DNA of 64,000 bases from assembly GCA_964491515.1 (NCBI GenBank), contig CAZBGQ010000002.1, positions 77,989 through 141,988 on the forward strand, written 5' to 3'. How positions within the stretch are numbered: position 1 is the first letter of the stretch; every line of letters starts with the position of its first letter. A program made the translations under genes and the position numbers. This DNA is from CAZBGQ01 sp964491515. Its GTDB lineage: Bacteria > Patescibacteriota > Gracilibacteria > UBA1369 > UBA12473. Positions 1 through 8,003 of the stretch are shown piece by piece. The notes under the pieces were generated by a model. The model saw only the letters and a program-made list of their open reading frames with translations, did not search any database and had not been told where the DNA came from.

Positions 1-436
1 CCAAAAATCCAATACCCACCGTAAACATCCAAAACAAATATACCGCCACAATCAAACTCGCCTCAGGTACGATCAACTCACCAAATGATTGAGTCAATGC
101 TGGAATTCCCAAGTACGCCACATTTCCAAACCCCAAACAAAGAAACAACGTACGAAACATTTTATCCTTCACTCGAAACAATTTCCCCAACACAAAAACA
201 ATAACAAAACTCATCACCAGAAAAATGGAATTTGAAATCAACAAATCAGCATGTTCAATAAACGAGAACTCCATCCTAGCCAACGCAGAAAAAATCAACG
301 CCGGAAATCCAATCTTCAACGCAAAGGCATTCAATTCTTCCTGCCATCCCACACTCGCAACCTTAAGCCGCGTCAAAAACGCACTACCAAAAATAATAAT
401 AAAAAGTGGAACCGTAACCAAGAAAATATCAAACAT
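1..436 (-). CDS. AEC-family (auxin efflux carrier-like) membrane transporter, 5' part
   Basis: Minus-strand reading from the ATG at 436 stays open to the window edge, so about 145 N-terminal residues are visible and the C-terminus is missing. The sequence begins MFDIFLVTVPLFIIIFGSAF and shows hydrophobic helices at about residues 3-20, 40-55, 65-85 and 100 onward. The stretch FGNVAYLGIPAL with a downstream acidic/hydrophobic helix resembles the PF03547 membrane transport family (AEC permeases, which export small organic acids or auxin-like anions). It starts 35 bp after fbp on the same strand with no terminator between, so co-transcription with fbp is likely. The substrate cannot be told. Family assignment is by eye. 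Confidence 0.7.
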   Translation of the reverse strand, partial: MFDIFLVTVPLFIIIFGSAFLTRLKVASVGWQEELNAFALKIGFPALIFSALARMEFSFIEHADLLISNSIFLVMSFVIVFVLGKLFRVKDKMFRTLFLCLGFGNVAYLGIPALTQSFGELIVPEASLIVAVYLFWMFTVGIGFL

Positions 437-471
437 GCCAAAGGGAGGTCAGTAATAAAGAGAGTTTATAA

Positions 472-1353
472 TTAAGCCTTGCCTAACCATTCTTCGCAAC
501 GTGCCACTTCATCCTTAGATCCGACATAAATCGGAGTACGCTGCTCAAGTGAATCAATTCGCTTGTCTAAAATTCGCCCAGATCCATCCGACGCCGCACC
601 TCCAGCCTGCTCCATTACATAAGCCATAGGCCCACATTCAAACAACAATCTCAATTTTCCATCTGTCTGACCTGGTTCATATCCAGGATACGAAAATATC
701 CCTTTCTTCTTAACTAAAATTTGATTGATATCCGGAACCATTCCCCCGGAATAACGCAATTTGTACTCATTTTCCATCCACCAATTCACTAATTCTAAAT
801 AATCTTTTCGATAATGTGTCGCACGCAAGTTTCCAGGAGCAAACATTTTACCTTCTCCCATCGTAACGTTCTCATTGGTTACCACCCATTCACCCGTCGG
901 CTCCAATCTATACTCTTGAACACCTTCTCCTCGTGAAACCATCAACGTAGTTCGAGGTCCGTACACAAAAAATCCAGCAGCCACCATATCGGCCGGCGTT
1001 TTCCCCACAAAATCATCTCCTTCATAAATTCCCCAGATCGTTCCCACCGATAAATTCACATCAAACAACGACGAGCCATCCAACGGATCATAAACCACAC
1101 CAAATCGAGATCCACCAAGCGGCGTAACCTTATCCAGTTCTTCGGAACCCACACCCTTAACAAGGCCTGACTCGGTCAACGTCTTCTGTAAAATTTCTTC
1201 CGAAATCACATCCATTGTGATCTGATCCTCCCCATAAACATTCTGAGTTCCTGCTTTCCCCGTATCCGCGGTTACTACTGTTTCTGAAATTCCCACCGCC
1301 CCTTTCATAAGAGCAGCAATCACCTGTCCAAGTTCATCTTCAAAAAAATTCAT
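472..1353 (-). CDS. fbp: Fructose-1,6-bisphosphatase, class I
   Basis: Hydrolyses fructose-1,6-bisphosphate to fructose-6-phosphate, the committed gluconeogenic step, in the cytoplasm. The 293-residue protein has the FBPase/inositol-phosphatase metal motif YDPLDGSS at residues 88-95 (metal-binding acidic residues), the substrate region GGMVPDINQI near 203-212 and the late metal-ligand helix LLFECGPMAYVMEQAGG near 237-252, in the order expected for class I enzymes. Slightly shorter than typical (about 330). The first ATG is used because a TTGTCA-N17-TACACT promoter ends only 7 bp before it, which suggests a leaderless mRNA. It lies near aldolase and a GapB-like GAPDH, consistent with a sugar-synthesis role. 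Confidence 0.93.
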   Translation of the reverse strand: MNFFEDELGQVIAALMKGAVGISETVVTADTGKAGTQNVYGEDQITMDVISEEILQKTLTESGLVKGVGSEELDKVTPLGGSRFGVVYDPLDGSSLFDVNLSVGTIWGIYEGDDFVGKTPADMVAAGFFVYGPRTTLMVSRGEGVQEYRLEPTGEWVVTNENVTMGEGKMFAPGNLRATHYRKDYLELVNWWMENEYKLRYSGGMVPDINQILVKKKGIFSYPGYEPGQTDGKLRLLFECGPMAYVMEQAGGAASDGSGRILDKRIDSLEQRTPIYVGSKDEVARCEEWLGKA

Positions 1354-1360
1354 TAATCAA

Positions 1361-1389
1361 AGTGTAACTGAGAGGATGCAATTTGACAA
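1361..1389 (-). promoter_or_regulatory. fbp promoter, leaderless geometry
   Basis: On the minus strand the -35 TTGTCA (1384-1389) and -10 TACACT (1361-1366) are 17 bp apart. Only 7 bp separate the -10 box from the fbp ATG at 1353, so transcription should start at or next to the start codon. The -35 box overlaps that of the divergent gene. Confidence 0.65.
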
Positions 1390-1412
1390 AAAAATACTTA
1401 AACGACTACACT
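1383..1412 (+). promoter_or_regulatory. Promoter of the Tat-signal protein gene
   Basis: TTGACA (1383-1388), an 18 bp spacer and TACACT (1407-1412) precede the ATG at 1442. The -35 hexamer is shared back-to-back with the fbp promoter within TTTGACAAA, so the two promoters probably compete. Confidence 0.55.
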
Positions 1413-1441
1413 CATTTCCTAACATGTAAATATTCAAACCA

Positions 1442-2242
1442 ATGCCTGAACAACCATCTCCTCCTGACGTGGAGGCCATCGAAGAAGACGCTGCCGGAGC
1501 CGAACCTTCCACTCAACTGCCTTCCGATCCAAAAGAAAGAGGCCTTAACCGAAGAGATCTTCTATTTGCAGGAGGAGGAGCCGTTGCCGGAGCCGTCCTA
1601 GCAACCCAAGTACCAGGATGGATTAGGAGAATAGATGAAAATACACAAAATGTTTTCGCACGACTTCAATTAGATACCTATGAACAACGATGGTATTTCA
1701 TTCAAAAGCTCATGGATCGGAATGAATTCACTGCTGGAGATTGGATTCCTAGCTCTATCCGCGATGAAAACAACTATAGAGGTATGCGACATCAAGACTA
1801 CGAATTAGCACGATTTCTACAAATGCACGAAACTTTAATTGCAGAAAACAATTGGGACACAGTTTCTATTCCTAATATTCCTGGTCTCTATATTATGGAT
1901 GAAATTCCGCCTGTCGAAGAACTTCGAAAACTTCGCCCACAACGAGTGTTTGAGTTATTTGGACTTCCCTATCCGGAATTAAGAAAACAATTTGTTTGGA
2001 GTTTAATTGATTCAGTCAACGGCTTCGAGGCTGATGAAGAACTACAAAGGATGCTCCCTCTATGCATAAAACGTCAAGAAGCCAGAAGAAAAGTAGCCCC
2101 ATTCGATATTTGGAGGGTCTATATCTATCCCAATCCATACGAAAAACCCGCCCAAGAAGATGAACTCTTCCGATTCCTCATCGCGAATCGGGAAGCCCTT
2201 TTAGGCGATAATCCTGACGCCTTTCAAGCCGGGATAGCTTAA
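1442..2242 (+). CDS. Unknown protein with Tat-like signal sequence
   Basis: A 266-residue protein I do not recognise. Residues 1-34 are Pro/Glu-rich and polar. Then LNRRDLLFAGGGAVAGAVLA (about 35-54) gives a twin-arginine pair followed by a Gly/Ala-rich hydrophobic stretch, as in Tat signal peptides; the cytoplasmic N-tail is unusually long. The rest (60-266) is charged and rich in Trp, Arg and Glu with no membrane segment, so it would be an exported or membrane-tethered soluble domain. Two Pro-rich turns (IPNIPGLYIMDEIPPVEELR) stand out. It has its own promoter and the following gene is also exported, but no function can be inferred. A Tat route would need tatA/tatC elsewhere in the genome. 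Confidence 0.75.
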   Translation: MPEQPSPPDVEAIEEDAAGAEPSTQLPSDPKERGLNRRDLLFAGGGAVAGAVLATQVPGWIRRIDENTQNVFARLQLDTYEQRWYFIQKLMDRNEFTAGDWIPSSIRDENNYRGMRHQDYELARFLQMHETLIAENNWDTVSIPNIPGLYIMDEIPPVEELRKLRPQRVFELFGLPYPELRKQFVWSLIDSVNGFEADEELQRMLPLCIKRQEARRKVAPFDIWRVYIYPNPYEKPAQEDELFRFLIANREALLGDNPDAFQAGIA

Positions 2243-2266
2243 AAAGTCATCACCCCTATACTAACA

Positions 2267-2294
2267 TTGACTTCTCGAGGTTTTTGGTTATAAT
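2267..2294 (+). promoter_or_regulatory. Promoter of the exported protein gene at 2322
   Basis: TTGACT (2267-2272), 16 bp spacer, TATAAT (2289-2294). The start codon lies 27 bp further on, in a G-poor leader without a Shine-Dalgarno. Confidence 0.7.
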
Positions 2295-2321
2295 TACCCA
2301 CCACAACTTAATCACTCATTG

Positions 2322-3358
2322 ATGCAAAGACTCGAACAAACCCATGAAGCTGACGAGACTCGCTCCCCTGCCCAGATCGCGACAGCCCTCGCTCTCGTTG
2401 CCCTACTAGCTGGAGGAGCTCCTCTAGCAGCCAATGCCCAAGAAACCACCCCAGATAGCGATTCTAATGATCCAGCACCAACATCTCTCACCACCGCTGA
2501 CGATCCCCTTTCATATCCACCCACCCATGTAATGCCTCATGCAGGGAATTTTGTAGAACTATGTCTCGATGAGGATCTNNNNNNNNNNTCGATCCTGGGA
2601 AGGTAACCGAGTTTGTTCTCCTAACAACATTACGACTAAAACTAATTATAGAAGAAGACCATGAGTTCAAAAAAGGAGAGATATATCGCGTGGCAAAACA
2701 TAGACTAAAAAATGCCGAAGATGGAATTGGAAGACTAAAAAAACTCAAAGAAAAACTTGGGGAAGCAACTAAGACACCCCTATCCCTGGACAAACTATAT
2801 CTTATACTCAGCGAACTTCTGTCAATTCGATCAAACTTTCAGAGCCTAGGGAATGTAGACCCAAAAACAGGCTTTGCCTCCGTTAAACCCGTAGAATTAA
2901 CAGAAGACCAGCTTAGACGCGCAAAAAGGAACTATATCCGATGGACTTTAACTTACGGACTATCAGTGAAGTTTACATCAAGAGATGGCCATGTAGGATA
3001 CCAAAGCTTTGGAGACTGTCCCGACATCCATGGATTAATTGCAAGAATCGAGGAACTTGGTCATTTCCCATCTCCCGAGGAATGGGCACAGAAAGACCCT
3101 CCTTCATTACCGACCCCTGCTCCACTCACAGAAGCCCAAATAGCTGCTCTGGATTTCGAAAGGCCGCCTGCTTCCTCTCAAGAAAACGGGGATACACCTG
3201 AGAATGAAGCTGAACGTCTCAGAGTCCTTGCTGAAATAGAAGCTATATTCCAAGAATTAGGGCCCACTGTCCAAATTCAACATACAACCTATGGAGGCTA
3301 TGTTAACCACCTATCGCAAGGAACTCAGCAGCTTGAAGAAATTAGGCTACTTCCCTAA
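2322..3358 (+). CDS. Exported protein of unknown function, interrupted by an assembly gap
   Basis: One gene split by ten N bases at 2579-2588. Upstream of the gap the frame runs from ATG 2322 with a signal peptide (hydrophobic ALALVALLAGGAPLAANA near 22-39, predicted cut before QE) and a Thr/Ser/Asp-rich linker. Downstream, a different frame is open without stops from 2591 (reading DPGKVTEFVLLTTLRLKL) to the TAA at 3356-3358. A true gap length of 3n+2 bases would join them; ten N is therefore a placeholder. The mature part is helical and charged (LKNAEDGIGRLKKLKEKL) with a Pro-rich segment near the C-terminus. No family recognised. The 3' end overlaps the convergent gap gene by 4 bp. Confidence 0.75.
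2579..2588. other. Assembly gap (10 N)
   Basis: Ten undetermined bases inside a gene. Coding frames on the two sides differ by one relative to this length, so the real length is not ten. Confidence 0.98.
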
Positions 3359-4350
3359 CGCATGATCCATTCCGCCAAATCATTGAGCCGAGCTGAATAA
3401 CCCCACTCGTTGTCATACCAAACCACGAGTTGAACCATACGATCTCCCACCACACGTGTATTCGGGATATCAAGAATTCCAGACCGAGTATCTTTGCGGA
3501 AATCAATCGAAACCAATGGCTCATCTGATGTCCCTAGAATCCCCATCAATCCTTCAGATTCAGTTTTCAAAAACGCTTCATTCACTTCATCTACCGTTAC
3601 TTTTTTATTAAGTAAAATTGTCATATCCAAAACTGAAACTGACGGCACAGGCACACGGAAAGCCATACCCTCAACCTTACCCTTAAGCTCAGGAATCACC
3701 AATCCAATCGCCTTCATAGCTCCTGTAGTCGTTGGAATAATGGAATCAATCAACGCACGAGATTTACGGAAATCAGAATCCCCTGAATTATCCAAAATAT
3801 TCTGACTCGAAGTAAACGCATGAATCGTACTTACAATGGCAGATTCAATTCCAAACGCTTCATTAAGCACTTTCAACGTAGGCGCCAATGCATTCGTCGT
3901 ACACGACGCATTAGAAACCACATTCTCTCCATTATATAAGTCATTATTCACCCCCATAACAAAGGTCGGGACTTTATCGTCCTTTGACGGTGCGGTCATA
4001 ACCACTTTTTTAGCTCCACCCTTTAAATGGGCAGCCGCTAAGTCATATTTTCTAAACCGTCCAGTGGCTTCCACAACAACATCAACTCCTACCTCACCCC
4101 ATGGCACATTGGATGGATCCGATTCAGCCGTCACTGTCACTTGCCCTTTATTAATCAAAAATCCTTTATCATTAAGTGTAATCTCTTGCTCCAAATTTCC
4201 ATACATCGAATCATGCTTGAGCAAATACGCATGCGACGCCGCTCCCGCTCGACTATTAATCGCCACCACTTCAACATTTGGATCATTCAAAGACTGACGA
4301 TGAAACGCTCGACCAATACGACCGTAACCATTAATACCTACTCTAATCAT
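3355..4350 (-). CDS. gap: Glyceraldehyde-3-phosphate dehydrogenase, GapB-like (probably NADP-linked)
   Basis: Interconverts glyceraldehyde-3-phosphate and 1,3-bisphosphoglycerate. The 331-residue protein has the Rossmann start GINGYGRIGR (6-15), catalytic Cys150 in NASCTTN, the partner His in STIHAFTSSQ and the C-terminal WYDNEWGYS. After VVAIN the residue at 33 is Ser, where NAD-specific enzymes carry Asp; B. subtilis GapB, which works with NADP in gluconeogenesis, also lacks this Asp. With fbp and aldolase nearby I infer an anabolic enzyme. A second gap gene at 10029 keeps the Asp. A 5 bp GC stem lies just before its ATG. It follows higBA on the same strand. Confidence 0.92.
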   Translation of the reverse strand: MIRVGINGYGRIGRAFHRQSLNDPNVEVVAINSRAGAASHAYLLKHDSMYGNLEQEITLNDKGFLINKGQVTVTAESDPSNVPWGEVGVDVVVEATGRFRKYDLAAAHLKGGAKKVVMTAPSKDDKVPTFVMGVNNDLYNGENVVSNASCTTNALAPTLKVLNEAFGIESAIVSTIHAFTSSQNILDNSGDSDFRKSRALIDSIIPTTTGAMKAIGLVIPELKGKVEGMAFRVPVPSVSVLDMTILLNKKVTVDEVNEAFLKTESEGLMGILGTSDEPLVSIDFRKDTRSGILDIPNTRVVGDRMVQLVVWYDNEWGYSARLNDLAEWIMR

Positions 4351-4355
4351 AGTAC

Positions 4356-4377
4356 GGGGGTTAAAAATTGCGCCCCC
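4356..4377 (-). promoter_or_regulatory. GC hairpin directly before the gap start codon
   Basis: On the minus strand GGGGG (4373-4377) and CCCCC (4356-4360) can pair around a 12-base A/T-rich loop, ending 5 bases before the gap ATG at 4350. In the mRNA this stem would sit where an initiating ribosome lands, so it may limit translation. It has no following T tract, so it is not a terminator. Confidence 0.45.
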
Positions 4378-4416
4378 ACAATAATAGGAAGCACGAAAAA
4401 GGGGAAGAGGGAAAAG

Positions 4417-4728
4417 TCACAAGGCCTCTTTCGAGGTCACTTTCAAAACCTTAATATCAACAATAAGTACATCTCCCAATTTTTCTCTCTCAATCTCAAG
4501 GTCATAACGAGATTGAAGATTCAACCAAAACTCAGGAGACACATCAAAATAACGCCCTAACCGCAAAGCCGTATCTGCACTAACAGCACGAAGTCCGTGC
4601 ACAATTTCATTAATACGCCGTGGTGAAACATAAATATCCTTAGCCAATCGATATTGAGTTAATTCATAAGGCTTCAAAAACTCTTCAAGAAGAATTTCAC
4701 CGGGATGAATGGGAAGATATTTTTTCAT
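4417..4728 (-). CDS. higA: HigA-type antitoxin, XRE family
   Basis: Antitoxin of a type II pair: binds HigB and represses the operon. The 103-residue protein starts MKKYLPIHPGEILLEEFLKP, the usual HigA/VapI opening, followed by a helix-turn-helix at about 25-60 (LTQYRLAKDIYVSPRRINEI) and FDVSPEFWLNLQSRYDLE, typical of the family. It begins 9 bp after the toxin gene, in the toxin-first order characteristic of higBA. The stop is TGA, evidence that TGA terminates translation in this organism. Confidence 0.9.
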   Translation of the reverse strand: MKKYLPIHPGEILLEEFLKPYELTQYRLAKDIYVSPRRINEIVHGLRAVSADTALRLGRYFDVSPEFWLNLQSRYDLEIEREKLGDVLIVDIKVLKVTSKEAL

Positions 4729-4737
4729 GAGACAAAT

Positions 4738-5019
4738 TTAATGATAATCAATGATTTCAACCTCATAAGCATGACCTCCTTCCCAGCGAAACACTATACG
4801 CCACTGCCGATTGATTCGAATACTATATTTACCCGAATATTTACCGACCAACTTTTCCAAATGATTTGAGGGAGGTGAGCGCAAATCTCGCAGATCACGA
4901 GCTGAATCCAGCATCCAAAGCTTTCTAGTCGCCGGCCTTTGAATAGAAAAAGGCAGAGAAGATGCTCTTTCAAGCAAAAAAAGTTTATGCGAAACCTTAG
5001 ATTTAAAATGTTTGATCAT
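4738..5019 (-). CDS. higB: HigB-type toxin (RelE superfamily mRNA interferase)
   Basis: Ribosome-dependent mRNA endonuclease by family. The 93-residue product starts MIKHFKSKVSHKLFL, has LWMLDSARDLRDLRSPPSNHLEKL in the centre and ends with the family signature YSIRINRQWRIVFRW...VEIIDYH. The ATG at 5019 is chosen over an upstream ATG at 5052 because the -35 and -10 boxes lie between the two and the family normally starts here. The -10 box ends 4 bp before this ATG, so the mRNA has almost no leader. Confidence 0.9.
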   Translation of the reverse strand: MIKHFKSKVSHKLFLLERASSLPFSIQRPATRKLWMLDSARDLRDLRSPPSNHLEKLVGKYSGKYSIRINRQWRIVFRWEGGHAYEVEIIDYH

Positions 5020-5023
5020 ATCA

Positions 5024-5054
5024 ATGATAACGCAACACGTTAATAACGTCAAAC
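5024..5054 (-). promoter_or_regulatory. higBA promoter with AACGTT-type inverted repeats
   Basis: On the minus strand TTGACG (5047-5052), 17 bp, TATCAT (5024-5029), then 4 bp to the higB ATG. The spacer and flank carry repeated AACG/CGTT half-sites (ACGTTAATAACGT and AACGTT beside it), a plausible HigA operator overlapping the promoter. Confidence 0.55.
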
Positions 5055-5287
5055 GTTACTAATTACAAAAATCAAACCAACACTAACAAACTCACATGAA
5101 CAAAAGCTTTCAGAAAGATGACAAAAATATTACCCCTCCAACAATCTCAATGCTCCACATATTCTCAAATCTTCAAACATTGGAGCTCTTGCCTCTTCAT
5201 GATCAAAGTCACCCGCACCACCCTTTCCCCTCTTCCTCTTTTTTGGTATCCTCTCGGCAACCAATCATTCCTAACCACTCCAAAATC

Positions 5288-6349
5288 ATGAGTGACCTTC
5301 ACGACATTGCCGCCCAAATGGTGGCCCCCAACAAAGGAATCCTCGCAGCTGACGAATCTAATGGCACTGCCGGGAAACGCCTCGCCTCCATCAACACGGA
5401 ATCAACCGAAGAAAATCGAAGAAAATATCGTGAGCTATTTCTTGGGATGGAAGGCATCGAAAACCATCTCAGCGGAGTAATTCTTTATGATGAAACCATT
5501 AGTCAAACCATGAGCAACGGAACTACATTCCCTGCTCATCTAGAAAGTATTGGCGTTCTCCCCGGAATCAAGGTCGACATGGGCCTTCAAGACTTACCCA
5601 ACTTCCCTGGAGAAAAATACACTCAAGGCATCGACGGACTCCGAGATCGACTCAAAAAATACTACGACATGGGAGCACGATTTACTAAATGGCGCAGCCT
5701 CATTACAATTTCTGACGAGCTCCCCACCGACGCAGCCATTCACGCCAGCTGCCACGGAATGGCACTCTACGCCGCCCTTGTTCAAGAAGCCGGAATGGTC
5801 CCCATGATTGAGCCAGAAATTCTCCTAGAAGGAACTCATGACATCGAGCGTAGCTACGAAGTCACCACCAAAACTCTAAAAACACTATTTGAACAACTTA
5901 ACTACCTTCGGGTAGACCTTAAAGGGACCATTCTAAAAACCAGCATGGTGATTTCTGGGAAAAACTGCCCAGCCCAAGCTGACAGCAAAACCGTCGGAGA
6001 AATGACTATCCAATGTCTCCAGGAATCTGTACCCACCGACCTAGGCGGCATCGTATTTCTCTCTGGAGGCCAAACCGCAGAACAAGCCACCGAAAACTTA
6101 AATGCCGTCAACTTAGCCGGCCAAGCCGCCGGAGTACCATGGCAACTCACCTTCTCATACGCACGTGCCCTTCAAGGTCCATCACTAGCTATCTGGGATG
6201 GAGACGACGCCAACATGCCTGCCGCACGCGAAAAATTTCTCGAAAGACTTCAGGCCAACGGCTCCGCCCGCATGGGAACCTACAGCAACGATCGTACCCA
6301 CAATGGAGTAACTCCTAACGGAGAACTCATTGGAGTATCTCAGGATTAA
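5288..6349 (+). CDS. fba: Fructose-bisphosphate aldolase, class I
   Basis: Reversibly joins glyceraldehyde-3-phosphate and dihydroxyacetone phosphate through a Schiff base. The 353-residue protein has the class I N-terminus NKGILAADESNGTAGKRL, the active-site strand GARFTKWR (129-136, Lys134), EPEIL (175-179) and the Schiff-base lysine Lys217 in LKGTILKTSMV, followed by LSGGQT. This is the eukaryote-like class I family, not the zinc class II enzyme common in bacteria. ATG 5288 is chosen because homology begins there; upstream in-frame ATGs (from 5096) encode a low-complexity stretch. The 235 bp before the start show no clear promoter. A hairpin follows the gene. Confidence 0.93.
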   Translation: MSDLHDIAAQMVAPNKGILAADESNGTAGKRLASINTESTEENRRKYRELFLGMEGIENHLSGVILYDETISQTMSNGTTFPAHLESIGVLPGIKVDMGLQDLPNFPGEKYTQGIDGLRDRLKKYYDMGARFTKWRSLITISDELPTDAAIHASCHGMALYAALVQEAGMVPMIEPEILLEGTHDIERSYEVTTKTLKTLFEQLNYLRVDLKGTILKTSMVISGKNCPAQADSKTVGEMTIQCLQESVPTDLGGIVFLSGGQTAEQATENLNAVNLAGQAAGVPWQLTFSYARALQGPSLAIWDGDDANMPAAREKFLERLQANGSARMGTYSNDRTHNGVTPNGELIGVSQD

Positions 6350-6370
6350 TAATCACAATACAACACAAAG

Positions 6371-6404
6371 CCAAAACTCCTCGGACCCATCTGAGGAGAT
6401 TTGG
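6371..6404 (+). terminator. Hairpin terminator after aldolase
   Basis: CCAAAACTCCTC (6371-6382) pairs with GAGGAGATTTGG (6393-6404), one mismatch, 10-base loop. The following sequence is only moderately T-rich (CAGGTTTATT). Confidence 0.6.
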
Positions 6405-6452
6405 CAGGTTTATTCCTAACCCATGGAATAACAATATAATCTGTTACGAACC

Positions 6453-6830
6453 TTAGTTCGCCGTCGCAATTCCTGATACCGGCTCAAAAAATGTCACACC
6501 CGCTGGCCGAACCATGGCCATTACTTGAGGATGACTTTCAATATTTTTCATAGAACGTGCCTGCAAAATCAACATGTCATTGATTTCACTATCAGACACC
6601 AACTCTTGATGATCATCTTCCAATTTATTAATCATATAACCTTTTGTCGATTGCGCATTCAGATACGTCAACGAAAGCAACCCCATCAAACCAATAAGAA
6701 CCATCATTGCAATCATTGCGGTTACCGGCCCCACATTTAAATCGAAATTAAACCCACCCCCTTTACGAGAACGAGGAGTAAAATCTGGACGAAAATTAGG
6801 ATTCTGATTAGTGAGAAGGACGTGAGACAC
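6453..6830 (-). CDS. FtsL-like single-pass membrane protein
   Basis: 125 residues: a cytoplasmic tail with Arg/Lys-Gly-Gly (1-34), one transmembrane segment near 35-58 (PVTAMIAMMVLIGLMGLLSL), then a short helical region (INKLEDDHQELVSDSEINDM) of coiled-coil character and a C-terminal tail. This topology and its place directly after rsmH match FtsL of the division/cell-wall cluster, where FtsL bridges FtsB and FtsQ in the divisome. FtsL sequences are very divergent, so position carries most of the weight. The start is GTG (6830). The leader contains a CTAACGGCTACTCGCTAA module. No ftsI follows, which is unusual. Confidence 0.6.
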   Translation of the reverse strand: MSHVLLTNQNPNFRPDFTPRSRKGGGFNFDLNVGPVTAMIAMMVLIGLMGLLSLTYLNAQSTKGYMINKLEDDHQELVSDSEINDMLILQARSMKNIESHPQVMAMVRPAGVTFFEPVSGIATAN

Positions 6831-6847
6831 AGGGAGGGAGGTTATTC

Positions 6848-6884
6848 ATTAGCCTTTAGCGAGTAGCCGTTAGCTGTTAGTAGA
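6848..6884 (-). repeat. ACTA-type leader module before the FtsL-like gene
   Basis: Minus strand reads CTACTAACAGCTAACGG then CTACTCGCTAAAGGCTAA, the same style as the ribosomal gene leaders. It begins inside the last codons of rsmH, supplying its stop. Confidence 0.55.
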
Positions 6885-7766
6885 TAATTTTTCAATGGCA
6901 CGCAATTTAGCGCTACCGCTTCGAGAATTAATTTCAATTTCTTGAGTAGAAGGAGTCACCGGCTTCTTAGTGAGGAGTTGAAATGGACCTTCCTTGGCCG
7001 CATTCCTAAACGTGTGCTTAACTATCCTGTCTTCCAGAGAATGGTAACTAATAACCACCATTCGTCCCCCGGGAGCCAAGAAGTCTAACAACGAATCTAA
7101 GGTATCTTGCAAAACAGTCAGTTCATCATTCACCTCGATCCGTAATGCCTGGAAAATTCTCGTAGCCACCCGACGTTTATCCCTAGGATTTTTCATAATT
7201 TCAGTCAGAAGTTCAACCAAATCTGAAGTAGTCTTAAAGGGCTGAGCCTTACGTTTTTCCACAATCATTCGCGCTATCTTAGGAGCGTATCGTTCCTCTC
7301 CGTACTCATAGAAAATTTTCTTGAGATCTGATTCCGGCCAACGATTCACAACATCTGCCGCTGTAAAACCTGTTGAACGATCGAAACGCATATCAAGTGG
7401 ACCCAAATGCTTCACAGAGAAGCCACGTTCAGGATCATCAATATGAGGAGAAGAAAGACCTAGATCTAGGAGAATTTTATCTACCCGATCCACGCCTGAT
7501 TCTTGAAGCCGATAATGACAATGAGCAAAATTAGAATGAAAAAAAGTCGTTTTTAATTCAAAATTCTTGAGGCGATTACGAGCATATTCCAAGTTCTTTT
7601 CATCCAAATCAAACCCATAGTAATGACCTTGATCCCCCAGTCGCTCCAAAATAGATTGAGCATGACCACCAAGACCTAAGGTTCCATCAACCACCTGGTC
7701 CCCCTTCTGGGGATTTAACAGGTTAATCGTCTCGTGTAAAAGGACAGGGTTGTGGAGTGTGTTCAA
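6870..7766 (-). CDS. rsmH: 16S rRNA (cytosine-1402-N4)-methyltransferase RsmH
   Basis: Methylates N4 of C1402 in the ribosomal P site using S-adenosylmethionine. Seen: HNPVLLHETINLL at the N-terminus, SAM-binding DGTLGLGGHA, LDLGLSSPHIDDPERGFS, RVATRIFQALRIEVNDEL and VISYHSLEDRIVK, all in family order. The TTG at 7766 is chosen: the reading frame extends to 7844, but that upstream TTG is part of the -35 box TTGACA and cannot be in the mRNA. This gives 298 residues, the usual length. mraZ, which normally precedes it, is absent. It forms a pair with the FtsL-like gene. Confidence 0.93.
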   Translation of the reverse strand: MNTLHNPVLLHETINLLNPQKGDQVVDGTLGLGGHAQSILERLGDQGHYYGFDLDEKNLEYARNRLKNFELKTTFFHSNFAHCHYRLQESGVDRVDKILLDLGLSSPHIDDPERGFSVKHLGPLDMRFDRSTGFTAADVVNRWPESDLKKIFYEYGEERYAPKIARMIVEKRKAQPFKTTSDLVELLTEIMKNPRDKRRVATRIFQALRIEVNDELTVLQDTLDSLLDFLAPGGRMVVISYHSLEDRIVKHTFRNAAKEGPFQLLTKKPVTPSTQEIEINSRSGSAKLRAIEKLSTNS

Positions 7767-7815
7767 AACTTGTGCACAATATGTGTATAACTTTTTTGAT
7801 CGCCTAACATGTCTA

Positions 7816-7844
7816 AAATTATCCCTGTACAAGCACACTGTCAA
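7816..7844 (-). promoter_or_regulatory. rsmH promoter
   Basis: Minus strand TTGACA (7839-7844), 17 bp, TAATTT (7816-7821). The start codon follows 49 bp later. A DnaA-box-like TTATACACA lies in the leader but differs from the consensus TTATCCACA at one base and stands alone. Confidence 0.6.
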
Positions 7845-7980
7845 CGCTCATTTTTCGAAAAACCACCAAAAAACACAGAAAACGTGCAATTTTTGTAGTC
7901 ACCAAAAGGCTAAGGCAAGGCTATAACCGCTTACAAAAGCGAATAAACGCCACCCTAAAAATTAAAGTTGTAACATCCTC

Positions 7981-8002
7981 TATATGTTTCATAAAACATA
8001 TA
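7981..8002 (-). terminator. Perfect AT hairpin after the HAD-like gene
   Basis: TATATGTTT (7981-7989) and AAACATATA (7994-8002) form a perfect 9 bp stem with loop CATA, beginning one base after the stop codon. It lacks a T tract, so it may be an mRNA end-stabiliser. A second small stem (CGCTT/AAGCG) lies at 7928-7941. Confidence 0.45.
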
Positions 8003-8003
8003 A

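Noticed and set aside
225..475. Small plus-strand reading frames near the left edge
   Set aside because: They lie opposite the AEC transporter gene and show no coding pattern.
5096..5287. N-terminal extension of aldolase
   Set aside because: 64 residues of low complexity without homology; the family start is at 5288.
7766..7800. TTATACACA and neighbouring AT-rich repeats as a DnaA box or replication origin
   Set aside because: Only one near-match with one base off; no dnaA, no box cluster. It is in the rsmH leader.
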